Assembly: GCA_028289545.1 (NCBI GenBank)
Contig: JANQPG010000002.1
Span: 47,660-111,659, forward strand
Direction: 5' to 3'
Length of the DNA: 64,000 nucleotides
Source of the DNA: Woeseiaceae bacterium
GTDB taxonomy: Bacteria; Pseudomonadota; Gammaproteobacteria; Steroidobacterales; Woeseiaceae
The notes beneath the pieces are model-generated. The model searched no databases and was not told the DNA's origin. It worked only from the letters and a program-made list of their open reading frames with translations. A program made the position numbers and the translations under genes. Positions 9,862 through 18,535 of this stretch are shown in pieces. Each line of letters opens with the position of its first letter. Within the stretch, counting starts at the first letter, position 1.

Positions 9862-10273
9862 GCAGTGTTCCCCTTATAACTGACTAGCGGCGGAAAAAGG
9901 ATCGCGCAGGCTACTCTGGCGCGTTCCGCTCCGCAATCGTTTTGTCGGCAAAAGCGAACTTTTGTCGCTTGCCGCATCGTTTTCGCGCAGCAACATTATG
10001 GTCAATAACGGCGCTGTGCAAATTCTCTTGAGCCGCCGCGGAAACAGACAGCTCGGTCAAGATAGTAGTGCGTGCCCCGGATGCATCGAAGCTTGCGGTT
10101 CCGGGCCGATTCCATGCTATTCTTCGCGCTTAAATACACTTTAGCTTGCGTTTCTTAGCAGCTGTTTCTTCTGGCATTTCACGATCCGGTTGCACTCGGA
10201 ACCTTTGCTATGGTGAGGTTACCGCATGTTACGCGCCTCAAGGATTGGGCGCCGTTCTCCAAAGGGGGGAGAA
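9862..10273. promoter_or_regulatory. Intergenic control region with a hairpin, direct repeats and a promoter
   Basis: This 412-base gap separates the tesB operon (minus) from the TonB receptor gene (plus). It holds a direct repeat TTTTGTCG at 9940-9947 and 9960-9967, exactly 20 bases apart. An overlapping imperfect hairpin spans 9946-9974 (arms CGGCA/TGCCG and AGCGA/TCGCT). Facing the receptor, an extended -10 (TGCTATTCT, ending 10123) lies 19 bases from TTGCGG (10093-10098). No coding sequence is convincing here. Confidence 0.45.
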
Positions 10274-12862
10274 ATGAATCGTACTCCACTGTTTGTTCGT
10301 AAACGGACGGCCCGTTTCGCCGGCTCGGCGACGCTTCTCTGCCTCGTCCTGACATCGGGCATCGCCACGACGGCAATGGCGCAGGACGATGCCGTGCTGG
10401 AAGAGATTGTGGTCGTTTCCCAGAAGCGGGAGCAGACGCTGCAGTCTCTGCCGGTCGCCGTTTCGGTGGTCAGCCAGTCGGCGCTCGACGAAGCCCAGGT
10501 GCTCGACATCAAGGATCTGCAGTCGCTCGTTCCGAGCCTGCGCGTCAGCCAGCTCCAGGCGAGCGGCAACACCACCTTCATCATCCGCGGCTTTGGCAAC
10601 GGCGCCAACAACGCCGGCATCGAACCCTCGGTGGCCGTGTACATCGACGGCGTGTATCGGTCCCGCGCAGCGGCGGCTCTCGCGGACTTTCCGAACCTCG
10701 AGCGCATCGAGGTCATCAAAGGCCCGCAAAGCACCCTGTTCGGCAAGAACGCGTCGGCCGGCGTAATCAACGTCGTCACGGCAAAGCCGAACACCGACGA
10801 AACCACGGGCTCCGTCTCGGTAACGGCCGGCGACTACAGCCAGTTGATCCTCAAGGGCGACATTAGCGGCCCCTTGAGCGACACCGTGGGTTTCTCGCTG
10901 TCCGGCAGCTACAACCAGCGCGACGGTTATTACGAAAACCTGACGACGGGCGGCGAACTCAACGAGATCAACCGTTCGGGCGTACGTGGTCAGCTGCTGT
11001 TTACGCCGAGCGATCGCTTCGAGGCGCGGTTCATTGCCGATTTCGATACGCTCGACGAGGCCTGCTGCGGCGTGGCCAACATTCAGAACGGACCCACCGG
11101 CGCGGCCATCGGGCTGGTCGGCGGTGCTCTTGTTCCCAACGCGCCGTTTGCCTACGAAGGCTTCTACGATTTCGATCCGACCAACGAGATCGACAACTCG
11201 GGCTTCTCGCTGCAGCTGGACTACGATCTCAACGACAACGTGACGCTGACCTCGATTACGGCGCTGCGTGAACAGGATCGTTTCGACAACGTGGACGTCG
11301 ACTTCACGAGCGCGCGTCTGATCAGCGACGACACGGGTAACCTGACGGACACCCAGATCGACACGCTGACTCAAGAGATCAGGTTGTCGGGCTCGACGGA
11401 CACATTCGAGTGGGTTGTGGGCGGCTTCTACTTCGACGAGGAAGTCGATCAGCGCTCCGGCATCATTTACGGTGACGCGTTCCGCGGCTACGCCGACATA
11501 CTGACGATACTCGCCACGGGCGGCACGCCGGGCGTGGACCCCTCGCCGCTCGCCGCACTCGAGGCGGGTCTCGGGCTGCCTGGCGGCCTGTTCTTCGCGG
11601 AAGGCCAGGGCAATACCGAGTTCGCCACGCTCGACAACACGGCAACGTCGCTGTTCGGCCAGGTCGACTTCAATCTCGGCGACCGCGCGACCGTGACGCT
11701 TGGCGTCGCCTACGTGGAAGACGAAAAAGACGCCACGCTCAACATTACGGGCTCGGACGCTTTCTCGGCGCTCGACCTGCAAGAAGTGGGCTTCGGACTG
11801 GCTTTCCAGACCGTGACCGGTTTGCCGCCGACGCCTGACAATATCAACACGATCGCAATGATGAATCCGGCGTTGATCGGGCAGCTGCAAACCGTATCCA
11901 TGACGGCCTGCTCAGCCGCCGCGCCGCCGCCGAACTGCAACGAACTGCTCGCGCTGACGCCGCTGCAGTTCCTGCCGCCGATCGTCAACTACCCGAACGC
12001 CGTTGAATCGGGCTCATCCGATGACGACGACACAACCTGGACCGTACGCTTCGCCTACGACCTGACCGACCAGGTCAACGTCTACGCCAGCGCCGGCACC
12101 GGCTTCAAGGCAACGTCCTGGAACCTGTCGCGCGACTCGCGGCCGTTTGCGAGTGACATTGCTGCGCTGGAAAACGCGGGACTGGGTGTCAACAACCTCG
12201 TTGCCGGCACGCGATTCGCGGGGCCTGAAGAGTCGACGCTCTACGAGATCGGACTCAAATCTCGCTTCGATAACGTCATATTGAACGTCGCCGTATTCGA
12301 TCAGGAAATCGAGGGCTTCCAGCAGAACCTGTTCGTCGGCACGGGCTTCGTCCTCGCCAACGCGGGTAAGCAGTCAACCACGGGTATCGAACTCGACATG
12401 CTGTGGGCTCCGACCGCCAACCTGGAACTGTCGTTCTCAAGCATGTTCCTCGACCCGGAATACGACTCCTTCCCGCTGGGTAACGGCCCGGACGGCCCGG
12501 TCGACCTGAGCGGCACGGCACCGGCGGGTATCAGCGAGACCAGTATTACGACGTCCGCGCGTTACGGCTTCGACCTGCTCAACGGCCGCGGCTTCGTGAG
12601 GGGCGAGTACTACTACGAGAGCGACGTACAGGTCATCGAAAACGTGTCGTCAGACCTGGCCTCGCGTGAAGTCAGCACCATCAATGCCAGTGCTGGCATC
12701 CGCTGGGACAACGGTTTCGAAGCCACGATATGGGCGCGTAACCTGAACGACGACGAGTACCTGCAGAGCGCGTTCCCGTCGGTAGCTCAGGACGGCAGCT
12801 TCTCTGGCTACCCGAATATTCCGCGGACCTGGGGTATCACGCTGCGCTACTTCTTCGATTGA
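10274..12862 (+). CDS. TonB-dependent outer-membrane receptor
   Basis: 862 residues from ATG at 10274, chosen over an upstream ATG (10226) because AGGGGGGAGA sits just before it and a signal peptide follows (cleavage near AMA36-Q37). A TonB box-like stretch (EEIVVV, 43-48) precedes the plug domain, which has 'SVAVYIDGVYRSRAAA' and 'IEVIKGPQSTLFGKNASAG'. A 22-strand barrel follows, ending in 'LRYFFD'. It imports a scarce ligand using TonB energy. The 'QKREQTLQSLPVAV' opening is common in receptors for carbohydrates, aromatics or terpenoid-like compounds in oligotrophs; the ligand cannot be read from sequence. Confidence 0.95.
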   Translation: MNRTPLFVRKRTARFAGSATLLCLVLTSGIATTAMAQDDAVLEEIVVVSQKREQTLQSLPVAVSVVSQSALDEAQVLDIKDLQSLVPSLRVSQLQASGNTTFIIRGFGNGANNAGIEPSVAVYIDGVYRSRAAAALADFPNLERIEVIKGPQSTLFGKNASAGVINVVTAKPNTDETTGSVSVTAGDYSQLILKGDISGPLSDTVGFSLSGSYNQRDGYYENLTTGGELNEINRSGVRGQLLFTPSDRFEARFIADFDTLDEACCGVANIQNGPTGAAIGLVGGALVPNAPFAYEGFYDFDPTNEIDNSGFSLQLDYDLNDNVTLTSITALREQDRFDNVDVDFTSARLISDDTGNLTDTQIDTLTQEIRLSGSTDTFEWVVGGFYFDEEVDQRSGIIYGDAFRGYADILTILATGGTPGVDPSPLAALEAGLGLPGGLFFAEGQGNTEFATLDNTATSLFGQVDFNLGDRATVTLGVAYVEDEKDATLNITGSDAFSALDLQEVGFGLAFQTVTGLPPTPDNINTIAMMNPALIGQLQTVSMTACSAAAPPPNCNELLALTPLQFLPPIVNYPNAVESGSSDDDDTTWTVRFAYDLTDQVNVYASAGTGFKATSWNLSRDSRPFASDIAALENAGLGVNNLVAGTRFAGPEESTLYEIGLKSRFDNVILNVAVFDQEIEGFQQNLFVGTGFVLANAGKQSTTGIELDMLWAPTANLELSFSSMFLDPEYDSFPLGNGPDGPVDLSGTAPAGISETSITTSARYGFDLLNGRGFVRGEYYYESDVQVIENVSSDLASREVSTINASAGIRWDNGFEATIWARNLNDDEYLQSAFPSVAQDGSFSGYPNIPRTWGITLRYFFD

Positions 12863-12897
12863 TCGTCAGATCGATCGTCAACCGGTAGAACACGAAA

Positions 12898-12930
12898 GGC
12901 GGCGAGCTTAACGGCTCGCCGCCTTTTTTT
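12898..12930 (+). terminator. Rho-independent terminator after the TonB receptor
   Basis: A perfect 10-bp stem (GGCGGCGAGC 12898-12907 with GCTCGCCGCC 12914-12923) with a 6-base loop is followed directly by seven T. It lies 36 bases after the receptor stop and also faces the 3' end of the convergent MaoC gene. Confidence 0.93.
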
Positions 12931-12950
12931 GTGAGGATTCCCGCCGCGGC

Positions 12951-13460
12951 TCAGGCCTGGTCGGCTGCTTTGGGCGCCTCGGCCTCCCCGGTATCTTCGG
13001 CTTCGTTGAGGAAGTACATTCCCAGGGTCTCGGCCACACAAGCGGGTTTGCGCTGGTTCTCGACCTCGATGCGCGTTTCCGAGGTCAGCAGCAAAGCGCC
13101 GGCCCGCCGGCGGGCGGAAATCACCGAGGCGCGCGCCCGCACTCGGTCTCCAACCTGGACCGGCGTATAAAAGCGCACCTTGTTGACACCAAGGTTAATG
13201 CCGCGCTCGAGATTGGGGATATCCACAAAATTTGCGGTCAACGCGGGGATCAGCGCCAAGGTCAGATAACCGTGAGCGATGGTTTTGCCGTCGGGCATTT
13301 CCCGCCCGGCGCGGTCGACGTCCACATGTATCCACTGGTAGTCGTCCGTCGCCTCCGCGAACAGGTCTATGCGGTTTTGATCAATGACTACCCAGTCGGA
13401 CAGACCGACCTCCAGTCCTTCGAGCCGTTTAGCGTCTTCAATGGACGTAATACGATGCAA
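12951..13460 (-). CDS. MaoC family dehydratase ((R)-specific enoyl-CoA hydratase-like)
   Basis: 169 residues with a single hot-dog fold. The hydratase motif 'FAEATDDYQWIHVD' (about 33-46) supplies the catalytic Asp and His, with 'GKTIAHGYLTLALIP' after it, as in PhaJ/NodN-type proteins. Known relatives hydrate trans-2-enoyl-CoA to (R)-3-hydroxyacyl-CoA for polyhydroxyalkanoate synthesis or side-chain degradation. The last ~17 residues are an acidic, Ala-rich tail with no fold. It is monocistronic and converges on the TonB receptor terminator. Confidence 0.9.
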   Translation of the reverse strand: MHRITSIEDAKRLEGLEVGLSDWVVIDQNRIDLFAEATDDYQWIHVDVDRAGREMPDGKTIAHGYLTLALIPALTANFVDIPNLERGINLGVNKVRFYTPVQVGDRVRARASVISARRRAGALLLTSETRIEVENQRKPACVAETLGMYFLNEAEDTGEAEAPKAADQA

Positions 13461-13492
13461 GCCGTTATCCCCGTTCCCCCAAAATCGATCCG

Positions 13493-13508
13493 GGCTCAGC
13501 GCTGAGCC
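13493..13508. promoter_or_regulatory. Perfect 16-bp palindrome between maoC and mocA
   Basis: GGCTCAGC/GCTGAGCC is a gapless palindrome in the divergent gap, about 33 bases from the maoC start and upstream of the mocA promoter. It could be an operator; its role is unknown. Confidence 0.3.
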
Positions 13509-13560
13509 GGCAGCGCTAGAAAAACACTTTGCCGCGCCGGCCGCAAGTATTCGCGCACTT

Positions 13561-13588
13561 TTTGAAACGGCTCGAGCGACGATATACT
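13561..13588 (+). promoter_or_regulatory. Candidate sigma70 promoter of the mocA-like gene
   Basis: TTTGAA (13561-13566) and TATACT (13583-13588) are separated by 16 bases, placing the transcript start about 45 bases before the ATG at 13639. Confidence 0.55.
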
Positions 13589-13638
13589 GGATCAGGCAAA
13601 CGCCCGGTCACGATCTCTTTCGAGACAGGTTCTACCTT

Positions 13639-14217
13639 ATGAAGCTCGCCGCCGTAATTCTCGCCGCCGGCCGAAGCCAGAGATTCGGAAACAACAAACA
13701 ACTCGCGACTCTTGCGGGCGAACCGCTGATCCGCCACACCGTGCGAGCCGTCGCCGCTGTCGAACCGCACATCCTCGCCATTGTGCTGGGCCGGGATGCG
13801 GCCGAGGTTGCAAACGCCGCGGGCGCGCCGTTTCTGATCGTCAACGAGCGCTACCCGGAGGGTATCGGCGGCTCCATAGCCGCTGCAGCCCGGGCTCTCG
13901 GCAACAGCGTCGACGCGCTTTTGATTGCGCTCGGCGATCAGCCACTCGTGCCCGCCTCTCACTACCGCGACCTGGCGGCTGCCTGGAACGGTGCGGACGA
14001 CGCCATCGCAGCCAGCCGGTACGCCGACACGCTCGGCGCTCCTGTGCTGTTCGGCAAACGCTACCTTCCGGAACTCGCTGCGTTGTCGGGCGACCGCGGC
14101 GCAAGAGTGCTGCTTGATCGACACGCCGCCCGCGTCGTCGAATTACCCTGCCGAGAGGCCGAAATCGACGTCGACACGAAAGACGACTACGACAAGCTCA
14201 AGAAGGCTACGGACTGA
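13639..14217 (+). CDS. mocA: Molybdenum cofactor cytidylyltransferase-like NTP transferase (MocA family)
   Basis: 192 residues starting at the ATG in front of 'LAAVILAAGRSQRFG'; an upstream in-frame ATG would add 85 residues that resemble nothing. The signature 'LAAGRSQRFGNNKQL' binds the nucleotide, 'IALGDQPLV' carries the metal-binding Asp, and 'VDTKDDYDKL' ends the domain. MocA transfers CMP to molybdopterin to make the cytosine-dinucleotide cofactor used by xanthine-dehydrogenase/CoxL-type enzymes. Its convergence on a Moco operon and the xdhC gene at 28.2 kb support that role. A different sugar-nucleotide or cofactor specificity is less likely. Confidence 0.82.
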   Translation: MKLAAVILAAGRSQRFGNNKQLATLAGEPLIRHTVRAVAAVEPHILAIVLGRDAAEVANAAGAPFLIVNERYPEGIGGSIAAAARALGNSVDALLIALGDQPLVPASHYRDLAAAWNGADDAIAASRYADTLGAPVLFGKRYLPELAALSGDRGARVLLDRHAARVVELPCREAEIDVDTKDDYDKLKKATD

Positions 14218-14221
14218 GGTT

Positions 14222-14680
14222 CTAGTCGTGATGTGTGTGGGCCGCATCGTCATGTGCGTGCGCCGCGCAGCGCTCGCAGTTGACCCAGCCGGAATCGCCG
14301 TCGACGTAGTGTTCCTTCTTCCAGATAGGCAGACGCACCTTGAGTTCGTCGATGATGTAGCGGCCCGCCTTGAACGCCTCGTCGCGGTGTTTGGCGGCAA
14401 CACCCACCCATACGGCGCAGTCGCCGAGTTCGAGCAGACCGCTACGGTGCACAAAATCCGCCGCAATGATCGGCCAGCGTTCGCCGGCTTCGGCAATAAT
14501 ACGCTGGCCCTCAGTGATCACGAGCGGCTCGTACGCCTCGTATTCGAGCCGCCTGACTTCCCGGCCTTCGTTTTCATTCCTTACCCAACCCTCAAACGAC
14601 GCATAGCCGCCGGCCGCGGGATTACGCAGCTGTTTCGCCTGAATCGCCGGGTCAATCGCTTCGGTCACTATGGCTACCAC
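14222..14680 (-). CDS. moaE: Molybdopterin synthase catalytic subunit MoaE
   Basis: 152 residues. The core 'GGYASFEGWVRNENEGR', 'LEYEAYEPL' and 'VAAKHRDEAFKAGRYIIDELKVRLPIWKKE' in pieces match MoaE, including the catalytic lysines near the end. With MoaD it inserts two sulphurs into cyclic pyranopterin monophosphate. After the fold the chain carries a Cys- and His-rich tail ('CERCAAHAHDDAAHTHHD') that E. coli MoaE lacks and that could bind metal. It is the last gene of the operon, two bases after moaD. Confidence 0.95.
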   Translation of the reverse strand: MVAIVTEAIDPAIQAKQLRNPAAGGYASFEGWVRNENEGREVRRLEYEAYEPLVITEGQRIIAEAGERWPIIAADFVHRSGLLELGDCAVWVGVAAKHRDEAFKAGRYIIDELKVRLPIWKKEHYVDGDSGWVNCERCAAHAHDDAAHTHHD

Positions 14681-14682
14681 GA

Positions 14683-14940
14683 CTAGCCTCCCCCTACCGG
14701 CGGGAACAAGAGCACGGTATCGCCGTCACGAATCGGCGCATCCCAGCCCACCATGACATCGTTGATGGCCACCTTGCAGTGTCCGTGCGGCTCGGTTGAC
14801 CCGTGACGCTCGCGTGTCGCTTCGAACAACTCGAGCGTCGTGCCCGCCGTCGTGGTCAGTTGCTCCGCACTCACGCCGGCGCGCTCCCTGAACAGCGCAA
14901 AATAACGTACCTGTATCGTCTTGGACGGTTGTTCACTCAT
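14683..14940 (-). CDS. moaD: Molybdopterin synthase sulfur-carrier subunit MoaD
   Basis: 85 residues from ATG at 14940; a longer in-frame extension lies inside mobA and is rejected. It is a ubiquitin-like beta-grasp protein: 'IQVRYFALFRERAG' opens it, 'VAINDVMV' lies in the middle, and it ends in Gly-Gly-Gly, where the thiocarboxylate forms (the final GG is normal; a third G precedes it). Its ATG overlaps the mobA stop as ATGA, indicating translational coupling. Confidence 0.95.
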   Translation of the reverse strand: MSEQPSKTIQVRYFALFRERAGVSAEQLTTTAGTTLELFEATRERHGSTEPHGHCKVAINDVMVGWDAPIRDGDTVLLFPPVGGG

Positions 14941-15527
14941 GCTCTCGCATCCTCGAGACCGGCCGCACGAAGATCGTCCGGCGTGTTGACGTTGTCGAGT
15001 GCGCGCGGATTTGGCAAGTCGAGGAGTTCTGCCTCGCTTTTGATGAGCACCTTGCGCGGGCAGCGGACGCCCGATTCGAAGTACTGCTCGAGCAGTTCCA
15101 CGCATCCCGCACGATACAGGGCGCACAAAGGCTCCGGTAGACCGTCGTGGCGACTTCGGAAAGCCGTGAACCTCGGATCGGTAGCCTGCTCGAGCAGGCA
15201 GGCCAGGGTTGCCGCATCAAGATGCGGCAGATCGACGGCAAGCACGAGCCAGTCGGCTTCCGGCTTTGCCTTCAACGCCGAAATGATACCGGCCAGCGGC
15301 CCACCGTCGGGCACGTAGTCCACAACCTGCGGATAGCGGTCGCGCAGCGGATCGGCAGGCTGTCCCTGCCGCACCGACACCCAGGCGGTGTCGACAAACG
15401 GCTCCAGCAGGTCGGCGCACTGTTCGAGCTGCGGCTTGCCGACGGCGGCAATGTGTGCCTTGTCCCGGCCCATGCGACGGCTTGCGCCGCCGGCCAGAAT
15501 CAAACCGTGTATCGGTCTACTCGACAC
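14937..15527 (-). CDS. mobA: Molybdenum cofactor guanylyltransferase MobA
   Basis: 196 residues. The N-terminal 'GLILAGGASRRMGRDKA' is the MobA nucleotide-binding signature, and 'LVLAVDLPHL' carries the metal-binding Asp. It adds GMP to molybdopterin, giving the bis-guanine dinucleotide cofactor of DMSO-reductase-family enzymes. With the nearby MocA homologue the organism may make both GMP- and CMP-modified cofactors. The start overlaps the end of moaC by 11 bases and the stop overlaps moaD by 4. Confidence 0.94.
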   Translation of the reverse strand: MSSRPIHGLILAGGASRRMGRDKAHIAAVGKPQLEQCADLLEPFVDTAWVSVRQGQPADPLRDRYPQVVDYVPDGGPLAGIISALKAKPEADWLVLAVDLPHLDAATLACLLEQATDPRFTAFRSRHDGLPEPLCALYRAGCVELLEQYFESGVRCPRKVLIKSEAELLDLPNPRALDNVNTPDDLRAAGLEDARA

Positions 15528-15993
15528 GCTCGAAATCCTCCTTGCCGCCGGTTTTTTTCATGAGCCGGGTTTCGCGGATAACAACCTCGTGTGACAACGC
15601 CTTGACCATGTCGTAGACGGTCAGCGCGGCAACGCTGGCGCCGGTGAGCGCCTCCATCTCGACGCCGGTCTTGTGCTCGACGGAGCAGGTGCAGTCAATG
15701 ACCGCCTCATCACCCACCACGCGAACCTCTACGTCACACCTGTCCAGACCCAGAGGGTGGCAAAACGGGATCAGCTCGTGGGTTTTTTTGGCCGCCATGA
15801 CGCCGGCAACAATCGCCGTCGCGAATACCGGCCCCTTCTTGCTGTTCAGTTCGCCGTCTTCTAGCACCGAGAGCACCGGCGGCGGCAGCCACACACGGCT
15901 TTGTGCCCGGGCTTCGCGTCCGGTCACCGATTTGCCGCTGACGTCGACCATCCTCGGCCGGTTGCCGTCGTCGACGTGGCTCAGTGTATTCAT
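15517..15993 (-). CDS. moaC: Cyclic pyranopterin monophosphate synthase MoaC
   Basis: 158 residues, the usual length. Conserved blocks are 'RMVDVSGKSVTGREARA' near the start, 'MAAKKTHELIPFCHPL' (catalytic Lys/His region) and 'DMVKALSHEVVIRETRL' followed by 'KKTGGK' at the end. It completes conversion of the MoaA product to cPMP. It lies 29 bases after moaA and overlaps mobA. Confidence 0.97.
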   Translation of the reverse strand: MNTLSHVDDGNRPRMVDVSGKSVTGREARAQSRVWLPPPVLSVLEDGELNSKKGPVFATAIVAGVMAAKKTHELIPFCHPLGLDRCDVEVRVVGDEAVIDCTCSVEHKTGVEMEALTGASVAALTVYDMVKALSHEVVIRETRLMKKTGGKEDFERVE

Positions 15994-16022
15994 GATTGCT
16001 CCTCGAGAAACCGGCGCAGGTG

Positions 16023-17063
16023 TTACCCGCCTATCCGGTACATTTCTACTTTCGACTGCGCGTGAGCTTCGGCAAGTTCCGGGCGACGAAGTTCGCTGTA
16101 ACGATCGGCTCGCTGCAGCCAGATCCGTGCCAGTATGTCTTTGAGTTCCTCGTCATCAGCGCCGTTCCTCAAGGGTTCCCGGAGGTCGGTACCGTGAGTG
16201 GCGAACAGACACGTGTACAGCATGCCGTCCGCCGATAGCCGGGCTCGCGAACAGCTTCCGCAAAACGGTTCGGTCACCGAGGAAATAAAGCCGATCTCAC
16301 CTTTGCCATCACTGTACACGTAACGCCGAGCCACTTCGCCCGGGTAGTTCTGCTGCTTGGGCTCGACCGGCCAGCGCTGCCCGATACGCTCGAGCAGCTC
16401 TCGCGAAGGCACAACCTGCTCCATGCGCCAGCCGTTGCGGTTGCCCACGTCCATGAACTCGATAAGGCGGACAATGTGGCCGCTGCCGCGGAAATGCTCG
16501 AGCAGATCGAGCACCCCGGCATCGTTGACGCCGCGCTGCACGACGACGTTGATTTTCACCGGCACAAGCCCGGCGTCGGCCGCCGCGTCGATGCCCGCCA
16601 GCGCCTGCTCCAGCTTCCCCCGGCCGCCGCTCATGACCGCGAACACCACCGGGTCGATGCTGTCCAGACTGATCGTCACACGATCGAGTCCCGCCTGTTT
16701 GAGCGCTTGCGCCCGCGGCGCCAGTAGCATCGCGTTGGTCGTCAGCGCCAGATCCTCGACGCCGTCGATTTCCGCGATCCCGGCCACCAGCGATTCAATG
16801 TTGCGGTCCAGGAGCGGCTCGCCGCCGGTCAGGCGAATCTTCGACACGCCGAGGCTCACGGCAATACGCGCCAGCTTCAGGATCTCCGCATGGGTCAGCC
16901 GATCCTTGCGGCCGAGAAACTGATAGTCGGCATGGTATTCGGATTCGGGCATGCAGTACGGACAGCGAAAGTTGCACTGATCGAGCAGCGAAATCCTGAG
17001 ATCGTGCAGGGGTCGTCGCAGCGCGTCGCGCATCGGCGCCGCCGGTGTCGGGTCTGAGCTCAT
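16023..17063 (-). CDS. moaA: GTP 3',8-cyclase MoaA (radical SAM)
   Basis: 346 residues. The radical-SAM cluster motif 'CNFRCPYC' is at the N-terminus, the SAM-binding 'LTGGEPLL' follows, and the second [4Fe-4S] site is 'FCGSCSRARLSADGMLYTC'. The C-terminus is the essential Gly-Gly (MYRIGG). It performs the first step of molybdenum cofactor synthesis, rearranging GTP. It heads the minus-strand operon moaA-moaC-mobA-moaD-moaE; moeA and moaB/mogA are not in the window. Confidence 0.97.
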   Translation of the reverse strand: MSSDPTPAAPMRDALRRPLHDLRISLLDQCNFRCPYCMPESEYHADYQFLGRKDRLTHAEILKLARIAVSLGVSKIRLTGGEPLLDRNIESLVAGIAEIDGVEDLALTTNAMLLAPRAQALKQAGLDRVTISLDSIDPVVFAVMSGGRGKLEQALAGIDAAADAGLVPVKINVVVQRGVNDAGVLDLLEHFRGSGHIVRLIEFMDVGNRNGWRMEQVVPSRELLERIGQRWPVEPKQQNYPGEVARRYVYSDGKGEIGFISSVTEPFCGSCSRARLSADGMLYTCLFATHGTDLREPLRNGADDEELKDILARIWLQRADRYSELRRPELAEAHAQSKVEMYRIGG

Positions 17064-17152
17064 CGAAGCATTCTGCCCGATTCCTCGCTAGCTGGAAACG
17101 GACCGACGAATGGGCCGCGGCCGCTTTGCAACCGCAACGCCGCTGGTTCAGA

Positions 17153-17181
17153 ATGCGACGGATCTGCAATGCTCGTCGCAT
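17153..17181. promoter_or_regulatory. Inverted repeat between moaA and the acyl-CoA dehydrogenase genes
   Basis: Perfect 8-bp arms ATGCGACG (17153-17160) and CGTCGCAT (17174-17181) are separated by 13 bases in the 243-base divergent gap. It may be an operator for either direction. I see no classical Moco riboswitch that I could defend. Confidence 0.4.
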
Positions 17182-17306
17182 AAGCACGGCGAGACACGGC
17201 AGACCTGCAGCCGGCAGACCGCGCCATGCGCTTGAACATCCGGAAATCCAACCAGGCGCGTGCCGCGCATCGTAGCGGCGCGCTCTCCAGCAAACAAAGG
17301 CGGCCA

Positions 17307-18509
17307 ATGAATCTGACCTTCAGCCAGGAAGAACTCGAATTTCGCGACCAAATCCGACGTGTGTTCGAAAACGAGTTTCCCGACGATATCCGAGTCCAGC
17401 GAGACTCAGGCGTAACGATCAGCCCGGACGACCAGGTTCGATTCCAGAAGTGGCTCTTCGAACGCGGCTGGTCCGCTGTCAACTGGCCGAAGGAATACGG
17501 CGGCACGGGCTGGACGCCGGTGCAAAAATACCTGTTCATGCAGGAGCTTGCGGAAGTCAACGCACCCGATATTGTGCCGTTTGGTCTCAGCATGGTCGGC
17601 CCGGTCATCTACACATTCGGCAACGACGATCAAAAGCAGCGGTTTCTGCCGGATATTCTTGAGAGCAATGTGTGGTGGTGCCAGGGCTACTCGGAACCAG
17701 GCTCGGGCAGCGATCTCGCCTCGCTGAAAACCCGCGCTGACCTCGACGGCGATCATTACGTCGTCAACGGCACCAAGACCTGGACAACACTCGCACAGCA
17801 CGCCGACTGGATATTTTGCCTGGTGCGGACCAACAGCGACGTCGCACGCCGCCAGGAAGGTATCAGCTTTGTGCTCGTCGACATGAACTCACCTGGCGTT
17901 TCGGTCAAACCGATCATCACGATCGAAGGTGAGCACGAAGTCAACGAAGTGCATTTTGAAGACGTGCGGGTACCGGTGACCAACCTCGTCGGCGAGGAAG
18001 GCAAAGGCTGGACCTACGGCAAGGTCCTGCTGCAGCACGAACGCACTAACATTGCGGCCGTGCACCACTCGAAGTTTCGCCTCCGCCGGCTCCGTGAGCA
18101 GGCGGAACGGTCTGTGCGCGGCGCAACGCCGCTGGTGCAGAACCCGAGCTTCATGCGCAAGCTCGCCGCGGTTGAGGTGGAGCTCAAAGCCCTCGAGTTC
18201 ACCGAGCTGCGCACGCTCGCGGCCGTATCCGCGGGCAAAGCGCCCGGACCGGAATCCTCGATTCTCAAGTTTGTCGGAACGGAGATACAGCAGGCCATCG
18301 ACGAACTGTACGTAGACGCCGCCGGGTACTACGCCCTGCCCTTTGTTCCCGAACAGTACGCGCCGGATTTTGCGCGCGACGAACGCATCGGTGAAGGCAA
18401 CGAGACGCGCGCGTCGTCGCGCTACTTCAACTTCCGTAAGGCGTCTATCTACGGCGGATCCAACGAGATCCAGAAGAACATCGTCGCCAAACACGTGCTC
18501 GGGCTTTAG
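17307..18509 (+). CDS. Acyl-CoA dehydrogenase, large-subunit (PimC-like) type
   Basis: 400 residues from ATG at 17307, which has AAAGG in front and starts at the family N-terminus 'NLTFSQEELEFRDQIRR'; an in-frame ATG at 17226 would add 27 unrelated residues. The FAD-binding region 'CQGYSEPGSGSDLASLKT' and the C-terminal 'IYGGSNEIQKNIVAKHVLGL' are typical. It resembles one subunit of two-protein acyl-CoA dehydrogenases such as pimeloyl-CoA dehydrogenase or steroid FadEs. The next gene encodes the likely partner, 26 bases downstream. Confidence 0.9.
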   Translation: MNLTFSQEELEFRDQIRRVFENEFPDDIRVQRDSGVTISPDDQVRFQKWLFERGWSAVNWPKEYGGTGWTPVQKYLFMQELAEVNAPDIVPFGLSMVGPVIYTFGNDDQKQRFLPDILESNVWWCQGYSEPGSGSDLASLKTRADLDGDHYVVNGTKTWTTLAQHADWIFCLVRTNSDVARRQEGISFVLVDMNSPGVSVKPIITIEGEHEVNEVHFEDVRVPVTNLVGEEGKGWTYGKVLLQHERTNIAAVHHSKFRLRRLREQAERSVRGATPLVQNPSFMRKLAAVEVELKALEFTELRTLAAVSAGKAPGPESSILKFVGTEIQQAIDELYVDAAGYYALPFVPEQYAPDFARDERIGEGNETRASSRYFNFRKASIYGGSNEIQKNIVAKHVLGL

Positions 18510-18535
18510 GGGCCTGTTGAATAGGAACCGGCTAC

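Noticed and set aside
10238..11890. A 550-codon minus-strand frame inside the TonB receptor gene
   Set aside because: It is antisense to a gene with a signal peptide, plug motifs and terminator.
17064..17306. Moco riboswitch upstream of moaA
   Set aside because: The gap has an 8-bp dyad but not a set of helices that I could match to the riboswitch with any confidence.
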